A DNA stretch of 43,024 nucleotides, from positions 1 to 43,024 of the forward strand of contig JAJRPN010000011.1 in the NCBI GenBank assembly GCA_024280755.1, given 5' to 3'. Origin of the DNA: Planctomycetota bacterium. Lineage in GTDB: Bacteria > Planctomycetota > Phycisphaerae > Phycisphaerales > UBA1924. The position numbers were made by a program, and so were the translations under genes. Under the pieces are notes generated by a model. The model saw only the letters and a program-made list of their open reading frames with translations. It searched no databases and had not been told where the DNA came from. This document shows, piece by piece, positions 1 to 7,864 of this stretch (within the stretch, counting starts at the first letter, position 1; every line of letters starts with the position of its first letter).

Positions 1-30
1 ATGCTCCGTAAACAGTTCGGCGAGAGCTAA
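1..30 (+). CDS. 3' end of an upstream gene (partial)
   Basis: The first ten codons of the window read in frame to a TAA at 28-30. The stop is followed 12 bases later by a 9-bp hairpin and a short T-rich run, as expected for the end of a gene and its terminator. Only nine residues are visible, so no function can be given, and another frame through this stretch is also open. Confidence 0.3.
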   Translation: MLRKQFGES

Positions 31-42
31 ACCGCCCGGCGC

Positions 43-71
43 CCTCCTTCGACCGTCTTCGGCGAAGGAGG
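43..71 (+). terminator. Hairpin, probable terminator or divergent REP-like palindrome
   Basis: Perfect 9-bp inverted repeat: CCTCCTTCG at 43-51 and CGAAGGAGG at 63-71 with an 11-base loop, followed by TCTTT. It sits just after the putative stop at 30. The CCTCC...GGAGG arms resemble the REP-like family found at 20.35, 20.48, 40.0 and 42.9 kb, but the loop and tail differ. Confidence 0.45.
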
Positions 72-144
72 TCTTTGGCATCGAGCCAATCTCTCCAACC
101 CCCTCATACCAACAAATCTATAAGACAACCAACAAGGAGCCCCC

Positions 145-855
145 ATGCACTCACCAGACACCCTCAGTCTCACCATATTCCTCCTCGTCGTCGCAATCAC
201 CGCCCTCTCCCTCATCGCCGGCTACACCTGGGCAACCCCAAAGCCAGCACGCAAAAAAGCCGCCCTCTTCTCCTGCATCGCCCTCATCATCTGGATGTCC
301 GCAACCGCACTATTCGCACGCTCAGGCCTAGGCCTCAAAGAACCCATCTTCCTCGCCATCGCCCCGCTCATGGCCATCAACTTCCTCCTCGCCATCTCCA
401 TAGGCCTCTCCCCCATAGGAAAACGCCTCGCAACACTCCCCATCACCGCCCTCATCGCATTCCACCTCTTCCGCCTCCCACTCGAATGGGTACTCCACGC
501 ATGGGCCGACCAAGGAACAGTCCCCAAAGCAATGAGCTGGAACGGCCAAAACCTCGATGTCATCACCCCCATCGCCGCACTGCTGATCCTCCCCTTCGTC
601 AAACGAATGCCCAAACTCGTCCTCCTCTTCGAAATCCTCGGCGTCCTCCTCCTCATCAACCTCTTCCGAATCGTCATCCAACGCACCCCCGGCTCCCCAC
701 TCTGGATCGAATCAAACCAACCCGACCTCCTCCTAGCAGCATACTTCCCCACCGTCTGGATCGTCACCATCTGCGTATTCGCCGCCATACTCGGCCACAC
801 AGTCATCGCCCGCTGGCTTTGGATTAACCTTAAAAAAGCTCCGCCGACGCAGTAG
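145..855 (+). CDS. Multi-pass membrane protein of unknown function
   Basis: A 236-residue protein that I do not recognise. It is almost entirely hydrophobic, with about seven likely membrane segments near residues 7-26, 39-60, 67-91, 96-115, 140-160, 165-185 and 203-225, short polar loops and a basic C-terminus. The start is supported by AAGGAG six bases before the ATG. Codon use is very rich in C at third positions, so the coding strand is poor in G, unlike the genes at 10.6-12.2 kb. It stands alone, with a hairpin upstream at 43-71 and no partner gene downstream. No catalytic or ligand motif is visible. Confidence 0.8.
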   Translation: MHSPDTLSLTIFLLVVAITALSLIAGYTWATPKPARKKAALFSCIALIIWMSATALFARSGLGLKEPIFLAIAPLMAINFLLAISIGLSPIGKRLATLPITALIAFHLFRLPLEWVLHAWADQGTVPKAMSWNGQNLDVITPIAALLILPFVKRMPKLVLLFEILGVLLLINLFRIVIQRTPGSPLWIESNQPDLLLAAYFPTVWIVTICVFAAILGHTVIARWLWINLKKAPPTQ

Positions 856-990
856 GCCGTGTGCCATGCTGGTGGCGTCTTGGGAACCCGAATGAATAGG
901 TTTCCCCAACTCAGCACATGCTGCCCGTGTGCAGGGCGCCGATTTGACTACGCATTGCCATCGGGTTTGATTGCGCTATTCTTATGACCA

Positions 991-1209
991 ATGAGCAAGC
1001 CCAAGCCACCAATCCGATTCTGCATCAACAATCCGCGCAATCTCGAAGAGCGCAACGACCTCATCGCCCGTGGCATCCCAAGCAAAGACTGCCTAGGTAA
1101 CTGCACAGCTTGCTTTGAAGGGCGATTCTTAGAGATCAATGGTGAGATCGTCGAAGGCCAGTCGTATCAAGAGATTCTGAAATCAGTATCAGAACAATCA
1201 GGCAACTAA
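991..1209 (+). CDS. Small four-cysteine protein, DUF1450 (YuzB)-like
   Basis: A 72-residue cytosolic protein. Four cysteines are visible: C11 near the N-terminus, then C34, C38 and C41 in a CLGNCTAC block, followed by a conserved-looking INGEIVEG stretch. The order FC, CLGxC, NGEIV resembles the YuzB/DUF1450 family of small proteins of unknown function, and the cysteine layout suggests bound metal or an Fe-S cluster. The family assignment is by remembered pattern only. A strong hairpin terminator lies just after the stop and is shared with the convergent gene at 1260-1712. Confidence 0.6.
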   Translation: MSKPKPPIRFCINNPRNLEERNDLIARGIPSKDCLGNCTACFEGRFLEINGEIVEGQSYQEILKSVSEQSGN

Positions 1210-1211
1210 AA

Positions 1212-1235
1212 AACACCCGGTAGAAACCGGGTGTT
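1212..1235. terminator. Bidirectional intrinsic terminator
   Basis: Perfect 10-bp stem, AACACCCGGT at 1212-1221 and ACCGGGTGTT at 1226-1235, with an AGAA loop. On the minus strand the stem runs into a T tract (complement of AAAA at 1208-1211). It lies between two convergent genes and can serve both, with the better U tract on the minus strand. Confidence 0.85.
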
Positions 1236-1259
1236 CAAAGATGATTTGTTGGATCAGGC

Positions 1260-1712
1260 TTATCGGCGTGATTGGAACTTGCGAACGCCTGCGATTCCGC
1301 AGAGCAAGCCAAGACCAGCGAAAGCTGCAGGTGGCAAAGGCACAATGAGAAGGATGTCAGGCTTGGTGACAGCCTGTGCATTGTCGATCCCAACTGGGCC
1401 GAATTGGCTGTGTGAGATAGTGTTGGCTGTTGGGTTAAAGCCGCCTTCTTGTGGTCCGCTTGCTGGGATCAAGAACTGGATGCCAGATGGGAACATGGAG
1501 TTCTGAGCCGCGGTGTTCTCTGACAAGTCCAAGATTTGGTTGCTTGTGCGGTCAGCGTGTGGCGCAATCGCTTGATCAACGACAACAGTGTTGTTGTGCA
1601 GATCGAGTGCGAAGGTGGTGAGATTGTTGGTGTCGCGTTGAGCGGATGCGAGTGATGCACCAGCAGCGATGGCCAACAATGAAACAGCGATAGTCTTCTT
1701 TGAAATGCCCAT
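1260..1712 (-). CDS. Secreted protein with VPLP-type PEP-CTERM sorting tail
   Basis: A 150-residue exported protein. Residues 1-24 are a signal peptide (Lys-Lys, hydrophobic core, cleavage after ASA). Residues 124-150 are a sorting tail: VPLPPAAF, a hydrophobic helix, then a basic end (VRKFQSRR). This matches the VPLPA-CTERM class handled by exosortase-type enzymes, so the mature protein is probably processed in the envelope. The middle (25-123) is short, polar and rich in Asn/Thr, with no recognised domain. AGAGGG lies upstream of the ATG. The neighbour at 2056-2733 carries a near-identical tail; no exosortase gene is in the window. The usual second Gly of the tail helix is Cys here (GLLCG). 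Confidence 0.85.
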   Translation of the reverse strand: MGISKKTIAVSLLAIAAGASLASAQRDTNNLTTFALDLHNNTVVVDQAIAPHADRTSNQILDLSENTAAQNSMFPSGIQFLIPASGPQEGGFNPTANTISHSQFGPVGIDNAQAVTKPDILLIVPLPPAAFAGLGLLCGIAGVRKFQSRR

Positions 1713-1997
1713 GATGGCAGCCCTCTTTTATGTACAAAATCCGAGTGTCAAACTCACCAAATCCCTCCAACTCGCCTTATGAACTGGTTTGGCTTACAAA
1801 AACAGTTGACATCGTCATATGTCTTGCACTTCTAATTTAACCGATTATGTGGGTAAGTCAACCATTTCCGGCTGTGCGGAGTAAAAAAAAACAAAGTATT
1901 TTAGTGCTTGTGATTCATTGGTTTAGGTAGACAACAAGCCCACATTCAAATTGCATGGAAATATGGGGGGGTTGCATATTTTTGAGTGGTAAACAGC
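1713..1997. other. Intergenic region upstream of the first sorting-tail gene
   Basis: AT-rich spacer between the two minus-strand sorting-tail genes. It must hold the promoter of the 1260-1712 gene, but no convincing -35/-10 pair could be fixed by eye. A run of seven G lies near 1965-1971, close to the terminator of the next gene. No open frame looks like a gene. Confidence 0.5.
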
Positions 1998-2027
1998 AAA
2001 GCACCCCAGGTATTCCTGGGGTGCTTT
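1998..2027 (-). terminator. Intrinsic terminator of the thioester-like gene
   Basis: Perfect 13-bp stem, AAAGCACCCCAGG at 1998-2010 and CCTGGGGTGCTTT at 2015-2027, with a 4-base loop. It sits 28 bases past the stop of the minus-strand gene ending at 2056. The U tract is the end of the stem itself. Confidence 0.8.
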
Positions 2028-2055
2028 GGAAAGGATGAGATTGTGTTATTTGGAC

Positions 2056-2733
2056 TTACTTCCGACGGCGAGCGGTGCGAACACCTGCGATCCCGCCGAG
2101 CAATCCGAGACCAGCGAATGCGGCTGGTGGAAGTGGAACAACATAGAGCATGTCCTGTTGGCCGCCTGCGACGATTGCCTTGAGGCCTTGAAGACGCAGT
2201 GAGTTGTCGAAGGTTTGGACATCAGTCAAGATGTTGTAGTAGTTGGCCAATGAGTTGTATGTGCGGGAATCGTTGATTTCAATATCGCTTCCGAACGCTT
2301 CCCAAACAGCAGCTTGGATCGCACCCATCTTGGCGGTGTAATCTGTCTGGTCAGTATCAGCTTGGAGTCGGCTATCGATCCAGCCAAGTGCTGCTGCGTT
2401 GGCAACAACAGCGTTGATGCGATCTGCGATTGCTTGGCCGTATGGTGTACCGGGCATTGGTGCATCCGCGATATCGACGATTTGGTAGGTTGCACCGCTT
2501 GTATTGGCAGCTTCTGAGAAGTCGATACAGAAGGTCCCAAAGGATTGACCTGCTCGGCTACCACTTGTGAACTCGTGCATCATTTGGCCGGCGTAGTAGG
2601 TGCCCCCTTCGACACGAAGGTGTGAAGCGCTTGAGCCGCCAGCAACGCCGGTGTATCGGACATCGACAGTGTCTGCCATGGCGATGCCTGAGGTTGCTGC
2701 ACATACGATTGCGATTGCGATTGTGTTCTTCAT
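2056..2733 (-). CDS. Secreted thioester-domain-like protein with VPLP-type PEP-CTERM tail
   Basis: A 225-residue exported protein. Signal peptide 1-20 (cleavage after AMA). The core has TFCIDF with Cys69 and, about 70 residues later, AIQAAVW with Gln140. This Cys...Gln arrangement ([F/Y]CID plus aliphatic-Q-x-x-aliphatic-W) is the signature of bacterial thioester domains, in which Cys and Gln side chains form an internal thioester able to bond covalently to host or surface amines. Residues 199-225 are the VPLP sorting tail ending in Arg/Lys. The start at 2733 is chosen because a GGAG-containing purine stretch and a proper signal peptide follow; the longer frame adds 30 hydrophilic residues. 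The thioester itself is inferred. Its neighbour at 1260-1712 shares the tail, suggesting a common sorting route. Confidence 0.85.
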   Translation of the reverse strand: MKNTIAIAIVCAATSGIAMADTVDVRYTGVAGGSSASHLRVEGGTYYAGQMMHEFTSGSRAGQSFGTFCIDFSEAANTSGATYQIVDIADAPMPGTPYGQAIADRINAVVANAAALGWIDSRLQADTDQTDYTAKMGAIQAAVWEAFGSDIEINDSRTYNSLANYYNILTDVQTFDNSLRLQGLKAIVAGGQQDMLYVVPLPPAAFAGLGLLGGIAGVRTARRRK

Positions 2734-2995
2734 ATCTTCTCTCCCTTTCGCTCCGTCTTCGAAGCGGTGTTTCAGTTTGATGTTCACACTTGATTTATGC
2801 CAGTGGGCATCAAGCGAGGACAAGTGAAATATACACGCAACTCGTTAATACACAAGGGAATAGCGTGTCTTGGATGTTTTTTGAAACCATTTGAATGGAA
2901 TAGTCTGGCTGGGTCGAGTGATAACCTTTCTCCATGCCAAAGGGCTGTGGTTATTCGGACATTGCCAATACATACCCGCCATTGAAAGGCCTGAA

Positions 2996-4039
2996 ATGAA
3001 CACGCCAATCCGATCGATTCTCGCCATCACAACGCTTGTAGGCTCGGTGGTTCTTGGTGTATCCTCTCTATACGCAGCCAATGGTTTTGATGAGCCTCAA
3101 GACGCTGGCGAGGAGCCAGCGTTTGAGCAGGTCAATCGCCCAGGATCGGTTGATCTTGCGTCCGAATATGATCTCGATGGATTGACCATTCCGCGTAGAG
3201 AGATTCACACACTCTTGCCTCGCGACGCGATCCCCTCATTGACCGATCCTGCTCTTTTGCCCATAGCGGATGCCTTTGGTTATCAGCCCAATGACCGGAT
3301 CATTGATGTGACGATCGGGGATGAATCTGTCGCGGTGCCGATCAAGATCCTCAACTTCCACGAGGTCGCCAACCTAGTTGTTGGAGGCGATCCAGTCGCT
3401 GCGACCTATTGCCCATTGTGCGATTCTGTTACACTGGTTCGTCGAACCGTGCTGATCACACCGACCGACCCGCTCGAAGATGCCCATGAAGAGGTGCTTG
3501 AGTTTGGCGTCTCGGGCGCGCTTTATAACTCAAATGTGCTGATGTACGATCGCCAGTACAAAGGGCTTTGGTCGCAGCTTGGACTCAAAGCAGTTTCTGG
3601 GCCTTTGGTGGGCACCGCGCTCGAGTTGCTTCCGGTCAAGATCATCCCCTGGTCGCAGTTTCAATCTGAGCATCCGTCAGGAAAAGTCCTCAACGCCAAC
3701 ACCGGGCACGAACGCCCATACGACGGCAACCCATACCAGAACTACTTCAATGATAAGGACCGAATCCTGGTTCCGATCGCAGACTTTGGCGACGCGATTC
3801 CTAAAAAGACGCTCGGGCTTGGGATCAAAGCGGGCGAACAGAGCCTCTTTGTGCCTGCATCAAAGATTGGTAAGCGGTTTGTTATCGAGACCGAGCTTGG
3901 CAATGTGATTGCGGCCTCAACCGATGCGGGCGTGCAAGTTCTCATCGCACCAAAGGGTGTGCAAACCGTTCAGTCATTCTACTACTCGTTTAGCGCTTTC
4001 CATCCGCAGACGGTAGTGGTTACCGAGTCTGCCGAGTGA
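2996..4039 (+). CDS. DUF3179 domain-containing exported protein
   Basis: A 347-residue protein with a signal peptide (about residues 1-27, ending LYAA) and then a full DUF3179 domain. Visible family features are the DAIPSLTDP entry, the segment ending NFHEVAN, the ATYCPLCDS block with a CxxC pair, GVSGALYNSNVLMYDR, the W-S-Q-L segment and the late NANTGHERPY region. The family is widespread in secreted proteins of bacteria and archaea and has no established reaction; the paired cysteines may bind metal or heme. The ATG at 2996 is preferred because it opens the signal peptide; the upstream in-frame 35 residues are not signal-like. It is convergent with the histone-like gene, with a terminator between. 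Confidence 0.85.
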   Translation: MNTPIRSILAITTLVGSVVLGVSSLYAANGFDEPQDAGEEPAFEQVNRPGSVDLASEYDLDGLTIPRREIHTLLPRDAIPSLTDPALLPIADAFGYQPNDRIIDVTIGDESVAVPIKILNFHEVANLVVGGDPVAATYCPLCDSVTLVRRTVLITPTDPLEDAHEEVLEFGVSGALYNSNVLMYDRQYKGLWSQLGLKAVSGPLVGTALELLPVKIIPWSQFQSEHPSGKVLNANTGHERPYDGNPYQNYFNDKDRILVPIADFGDAIPKKTLGLGIKAGEQSLFVPASKIGKRFVIETELGNVIAASTDAGVQVLIAPKGVQTVQSFYYSFSAFHPQTVVVTESAE

Positions 4040-4049
4040 GCGCAGAGAA

Positions 4050-4076
4050 AACGCCGACCTGTTGATAGTCGGCGTT
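4050..4076. terminator. Terminator between convergent genes
   Basis: Perfect 9-bp stem AACGCCGAC (4050-4058) and GTCGGCGTT (4068-4076) with a 9-base loop, flanked by A-rich sequence on the left and TCTCGTGGTTTTA on the right. It closes the DUF3179 gene and can also act on the minus-strand gene ending at 4118. Confidence 0.7.
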
Positions 4077-4117
4077 CTCGTGGTTTTACAGTTTTAGAAA
4101 GAGAATCTTCTCGTCAG

Positions 4118-4855
4118 TTATGCAGCACGGCGACGCGAGGTCGTCTTGCGTGCAACTGGCTTACGCGTGATGCGTCCTGCGACTGACTTGCGAGCAGTTG
4201 TCTTTCTTGCAGTCGTTTTGCGTGCAGTGGTCTTGCGAGCGGTTGTCTTACGAGCAACTGGATTGCGTGCAGTCTTCTTTGTAGCCGACTTGCGTGCTGC
4301 TGGCTTGCGAGCAGTGGTCTTCTTGGCAACAGTCTTGCGTGTTGTCTTGCGAGCCGGGCTTTTCTTGGCGACTGTTTTACGAGCGGTTGTTTTTCTCGCA
4401 GTGGTCTTGCGAGCAACTGGCTTCTTGGTTGCCGTCTTTTTTGCCGCTGGCTTACGCGCTACGGTTTTCTTGGCTGTTGTCTTGCGGACAGTCTTTTTGG
4501 CGACAGCTTTGCGTGCGGTTGCTTTGCGAGCTGGGCTCTTCTTGGCAACAGTCTTACGAGCGGTCGTCTTGCGAGCTGCTGGCTTCTTTGTTGCTGTTTT
4601 CTTTGCGGCTGGTTTGCGAGTTGCTGTTTTCTTCGCAGTGGTCTTACGAGCAGTCGTTTTCTTTGCAGCGGTTTTGCGTGCTGCTGGTTTACGAGCTACG
4701 GTTTTCTTTGCAGTTGCTTTGCGAGCGGTGGTTTTCCTCTTGGCAGGTGCCTTTTTCGCGGTGGTCTTCCTTGCTGCCGTCTTTTTGGCTGGCTTACGGG
4801 TCGTGGTGCGTTTTGCGGTTTTCTTCGCTGGGTGTTTCTTTGTTCGAGTGGCCAT
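4118..4855 (-). CDS. Histone H1-like Lys/Arg/Ala/Thr repeat protein
   Basis: A 245-residue, extremely basic low-complexity protein built almost wholly from short units such as KKTTARK, KKTVARK and KKPAARK, with scattered KKSPARK. This is the composition of eukaryotic H1 tails and of bacterial H1-like proteins (Hc1/AlgP type), which bind and compact DNA without a folded domain. There is no signal peptide, so a nucleoid role is likely. The start at 4855 is backed by GGAG ten bases upstream; a longer frame to 4975 lacks this composition. The repeat structure leaves the opposite strand open for 250 codons, which is an artefact. Copy number of the repeats probably varies between strains (inference). 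Confidence 0.85.
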   Translation of the reverse strand: MATRTKKHPAKKTAKRTTTRKPAKKTAARKTTAKKAPAKRKTTARKATAKKTVARKPAARKTAAKKTTARKTTAKKTATRKPAAKKTATKKPAARKTTARKTVAKKSPARKATARKAVAKKTVRKTTAKKTVARKPAAKKTATKKPVARKTTARKTTARKTVAKKSPARKTTRKTVAKKTTARKPAARKSATKKTARNPVARKTTARKTTARKTTARKTTARKSVAGRITRKPVARKTTSRRRAA

Positions 4856-5173
4856 GATTGGTCTCCGTGTGCCCAATAGGAATCGGGCGGTGTATTGAGT
4901 TGGGTCCGTTGTAGATCTGGAACGGATCTGGACCGAGTTGATGAGTGCCGCCGACATTGGCAACACACGGCACACCCTACCAATAGGGTGCGTTTAATCG
5001 TGATCGACTCAGTGTGGGTTGAATATCAAGAATGGACCTTCAATTTCAGTCCAAATTTTACAAGATAGGGTCAGGTTGTATGATGTGCGCAAACTTCGCG
5101 CAATTACACGCGCGTTTTAACACGCGCGTTTGTTTCAAAACACAAATCAGCTTTGCGACAATGTGATCAGCAT
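4856..5173. other. Intergenic region upstream of the histone-like gene
   Basis: Holds the minus-strand 5' region of the histone-like gene and the 3' region of the polyferredoxin-TPR gene. A small hairpin (CACCCT at 4973-4978 with AGGGTG at 4985-4990) and a stronger one at 5108-5129 are visible. No open frame here looks like a gene. Confidence 0.5.
5108..5129. terminator. Hairpin, possible terminator
   Basis: ACGCGCGT at 5108-5115 is repeated at 5122-5129; the octamer is its own reverse complement, so the copies form an 8-bp stem with a 6-base loop. TTTGTTT follows on the plus strand. It lies 45 bases past the stop of the minus-strand gene at 5174, though its U tract faces the plus direction. 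Confidence 0.45.
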
Positions 5174-7735
5174 TCAATCTTGAATCATCAACTTGCGCTT
5201 CTCATACTCTTGTCGCCATTGGGCTGCCTTGTCCTCGTTGCCCATCGCACGATGAATATCGGCAACACGCATCGCTAAAACCGGATTCGTTGCATCAAGC
5301 TGGGCGACACGGAGCATTTCTGTGAGCGCAGCTTCGGGTTTGCCGATCGAAAAGAGCATTGATGAATAGTCATGCCCGATGACATACAAATCTGGGTGGT
5401 CCTTTGTCACCTGTTCGAAGAAGGCCATACCCTCATCGAGCATTTGCTGATCACCAAGCGAGAGCCCTGCCCGCGACATGCCTTGGGCGATATATACGAT
5501 TTCGAACGGATCACGCGCCCGCGTGGCTGCGTCTGCGAGCAGTTTTCGTGCCTTATTGGTGTTTCCCCGCTTGGCCAATACACCCGCAGCACGGGCTTGG
5601 ACCATCGGGCGATCGACGCCTGGCATGGTGAGTGCCTTTTCTGCCCGTTCGGTGCCGAGTTCTCCAAGCCCAGATGCGTTGGCCAGTTCGCCAGCTGCGA
5701 GCCAGGTTAATGCGGTCGCGCTCTCGTGATCAACCGCTTGCTGGGCCATATCAAGGGCGATATCTTTGAGTCGAAACGCGATGGCTGCACGCCCGATATC
5801 AATGATCATCCCTGCGGGATGATCAACTGTCAACGCAAGCTGTGCTGCCTTGGCGTAGAGTTCCTTTGTTTCGATCATGTTATTGGCGAATCCGGTATAT
5901 CCAGCGCGGGCCAAGTAAAAGGATGGGTCTTCATCAAAATCGTGAATCGCCCAGAGTGCTTCTGCTTTTTCAAGATCGCCTACAGAGTAGGCACTGCGCG
6001 CAAGTTCAGTCCGAATCGCATGGAGCTGGGGATGGATCGACAAGGCATGCCGATACATTTCGAGCAGTTGTGTACGCTTGAGGGTTTCAAGATCGTTTCG
6101 GTCCAGCCCTTCTGGCGGGTTTGCATCGATCGAAATAATCAACAACTGACCAGCCTGGATGATCAACTGATCAGTAGGCTGACCTTCTTCGATCACGCGT
6201 TGGAGCTGGGTGTATGCTTCGCCATTTCGACCCAGAATGCTCAAAAAATATGACAATCGCAAGCGGTGTTCTGCGCTGAGTTCCCAGCCCATCCCACCAC
6301 TTTCGATTGAATCACCCCGTTGATACGCCCACACTGCCGATTGGGCGCGTTTGCGTTGGGCTTGTGAAGGCTGAAACTCTGGGCGCATCAACACACTCGT
6401 TGGGATATCGGAACTTGCGTACAACACATCTGCCCGCCAGCGCATTGCTTTGGCTTGGCCAGACCACACGCTGCCGAGAATGAACCCCAAGGCGACGACT
6501 ACAAAGAGGTAGCCTTTGATGGTGAGTTTGCCCTTTGATTTGAGTTGATTCGTGTACAGCCGGGCGTTTTGCTCTCGGAAAAGTTTGATGCTGGTCATCA
6601 CGATCATCACGCCGATCGCCGCGAGCCCGCCAGCCATGAGCATCGGGACCGCGTCGAGTAAGCCTCGGGTTGCGAAGAAGAACCACAAGAACAACACGCT
6701 GGCAAAGATCTCTTCGCCCATCGTCATGTCATATCGGCGGGCCTTCTTTGCTTGTGCTTGTATGTAAGTCTCTGGCGATCTCGGTTTGGCGCCAAACGCG
6801 ATTTTGCCGAACCCGAGCGATAAGGCATCGTTGGGGCATGCGCTGATACAATCGAGCGTTTTCATACACCCGGCATCGACCACCATTCCAAAGTCGCGGA
6901 CCTCTTCAGAAACGCGGACATTGGATGTGCATACGCTGGTGCAATAGCCGCACTGTTCGCAACTGTCATCGACACGAACCCGCATCGGCGCGACTTTATC
7001 CATAGGTTTAAAGAACGCGGCGTATGGGCAGCCATAGGTGCAGAAGCCTTTGGCTCCAAGAAAGTACACCGCTGCGAACCCACAGATAAACAAAAATACC
7101 ACCGCGATATGCCAAGGGGGCATCGTCGCCCAAAAATCGTCGACGATCAGTTCTGTCGAATATTGACTGATCGATTCCACAGGCTTAAGCCAAATCGGCC
7201 AATCAACAGATGCGCTCTTGAGTAACGGCGCAAGGGCGACCCTTTTAAAGGTTGGCCAGACGAACATATACATCCCGAGAGCGAAGGGGAAGTAGATGAG
7301 CAATCGTGAACGGAAGGGCTTTGGGCGAATCCCGATCCGGTTCATCATATAGGCACATAAATCTTGGAGCGCGACCATATGGCAGAGCCAGCCACAGAAG
7401 AAGCGTCCGAAAATAAGCGTCGATAAGAAGGCGAGCAAGAACAGGATCGCGCCCGCGTTGATCACCCCAACCTCGAGGGTTTCCATCGCTTCGCTGGGCT
7501 CAATTGGCGCAATGGTGGTGCCTACGATGGCCCATTGGATGAGATGGGCGATCATCAGCAGGTTGACCAGAGTGAGCACGATCGCCCGCGAGCGACCCCT
7601 CCGTGTGCGTCCCATCATCGGCGCACCCGACTTTGATTTCATCCCTGTTTGGGAATGTTTGGAATCAAGCACAGGAAGCGACACTGTTTGGCCGATTTCT
7701 TTTTTGTTCGTATCGTTGCTGCATTGTTTTGCCAT
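5174..7735 (-). CDS. 4Fe-4S polyferredoxin (NapH/NosR/CcoG-like) membrane protein fused to a TPR-like domain
   Basis: An 853-residue membrane protein. After a polar N-terminus come several membrane segments (about 50-240), including CGWLC and YGCPY cysteine motifs typical of NapH/NosR/CcoG electron-transfer proteins. A ferredoxin region follows: C259, C262, C265, C269 form a complete CxxCxxCxxxC set; the second set is C290, Thr293, C296, C300 followed by Pro, so one expected ligand is replaced. More membrane helices lie near 345-430. The last 400 residues are helical repeats of TPR character, probably outside the membrane and used for partner binding. A role in electron transfer is likely; the partner is unknown. 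It is divergent from the DAHP synthase gene. Confidence 0.8.
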   Translation of the reverse strand: MAKQCSNDTNKKEIGQTVSLPVLDSKHSQTGMKSKSGAPMMGRTRRGRSRAIVLTLVNLLMIAHLIQWAIVGTTIAPIEPSEAMETLEVGVINAGAILFLLAFLSTLIFGRFFCGWLCHMVALQDLCAYMMNRIGIRPKPFRSRLLIYFPFALGMYMFVWPTFKRVALAPLLKSASVDWPIWLKPVESISQYSTELIVDDFWATMPPWHIAVVFLFICGFAAVYFLGAKGFCTYGCPYAAFFKPMDKVAPMRVRVDDSCEQCGYCTSVCTSNVRVSEEVRDFGMVVDAGCMKTLDCISACPNDALSLGFGKIAFGAKPRSPETYIQAQAKKARRYDMTMGEEIFASVLFLWFFFATRGLLDAVPMLMAGGLAAIGVMIVMTSIKLFREQNARLYTNQLKSKGKLTIKGYLFVVVALGFILGSVWSGQAKAMRWRADVLYASSDIPTSVLMRPEFQPSQAQRKRAQSAVWAYQRGDSIESGGMGWELSAEHRLRLSYFLSILGRNGEAYTQLQRVIEEGQPTDQLIIQAGQLLIISIDANPPEGLDRNDLETLKRTQLLEMYRHALSIHPQLHAIRTELARSAYSVGDLEKAEALWAIHDFDEDPSFYLARAGYTGFANNMIETKELYAKAAQLALTVDHPAGMIIDIGRAAIAFRLKDIALDMAQQAVDHESATALTWLAAGELANASGLGELGTERAEKALTMPGVDRPMVQARAAGVLAKRGNTNKARKLLADAATRARDPFEIVYIAQGMSRAGLSLGDQQMLDEGMAFFEQVTKDHPDLYVIGHDYSSMLFSIGKPEAALTEMLRVAQLDATNPVLAMRVADIHRAMGNEDKAAQWRQEYEKRKLMIQD

Positions 7736-7800
7736 ACCCTCACTCTATCACGATTCGTGGGAATGACTCACCTATTCTCTCTCTGATCGTTGATTTCAAT

Positions 7801-7831
7801 ACGCTCTGGGCGCAATTTTTATCCAGAGCGT
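7801..7831 (+). promoter_or_regulatory. Inverted repeat in the DAHP synthase leader
   Basis: Perfect 9-bp inverted repeat ACGCTCTGG (7801-7809) and CCAGAGCGT (7823-7831) around an AT-rich 13-base centre. It lies 33 bases before the chosen ATG of the DAHP synthase gene, in the 129-bp space shared with the divergent membrane-protein gene. It could be an operator or a 5' UTR hairpin. The role is inferred from position only. Confidence 0.4.
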
Positions 7832-7864
7832 CCAGATAATCCCCGCCTCTTCCTGCCTCACAAG

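Noticed and set aside
4146..4898. A 250-codon plus-strand frame opposite the histone-like gene
   Set aside because: It is the reverse reading of Lys/Ala/Thr/Arg repeat codons and has an artificial Leu/Ala/Val/Arg repeat composition; the minus-strand gene has a ribosome binding site and a known protein type.
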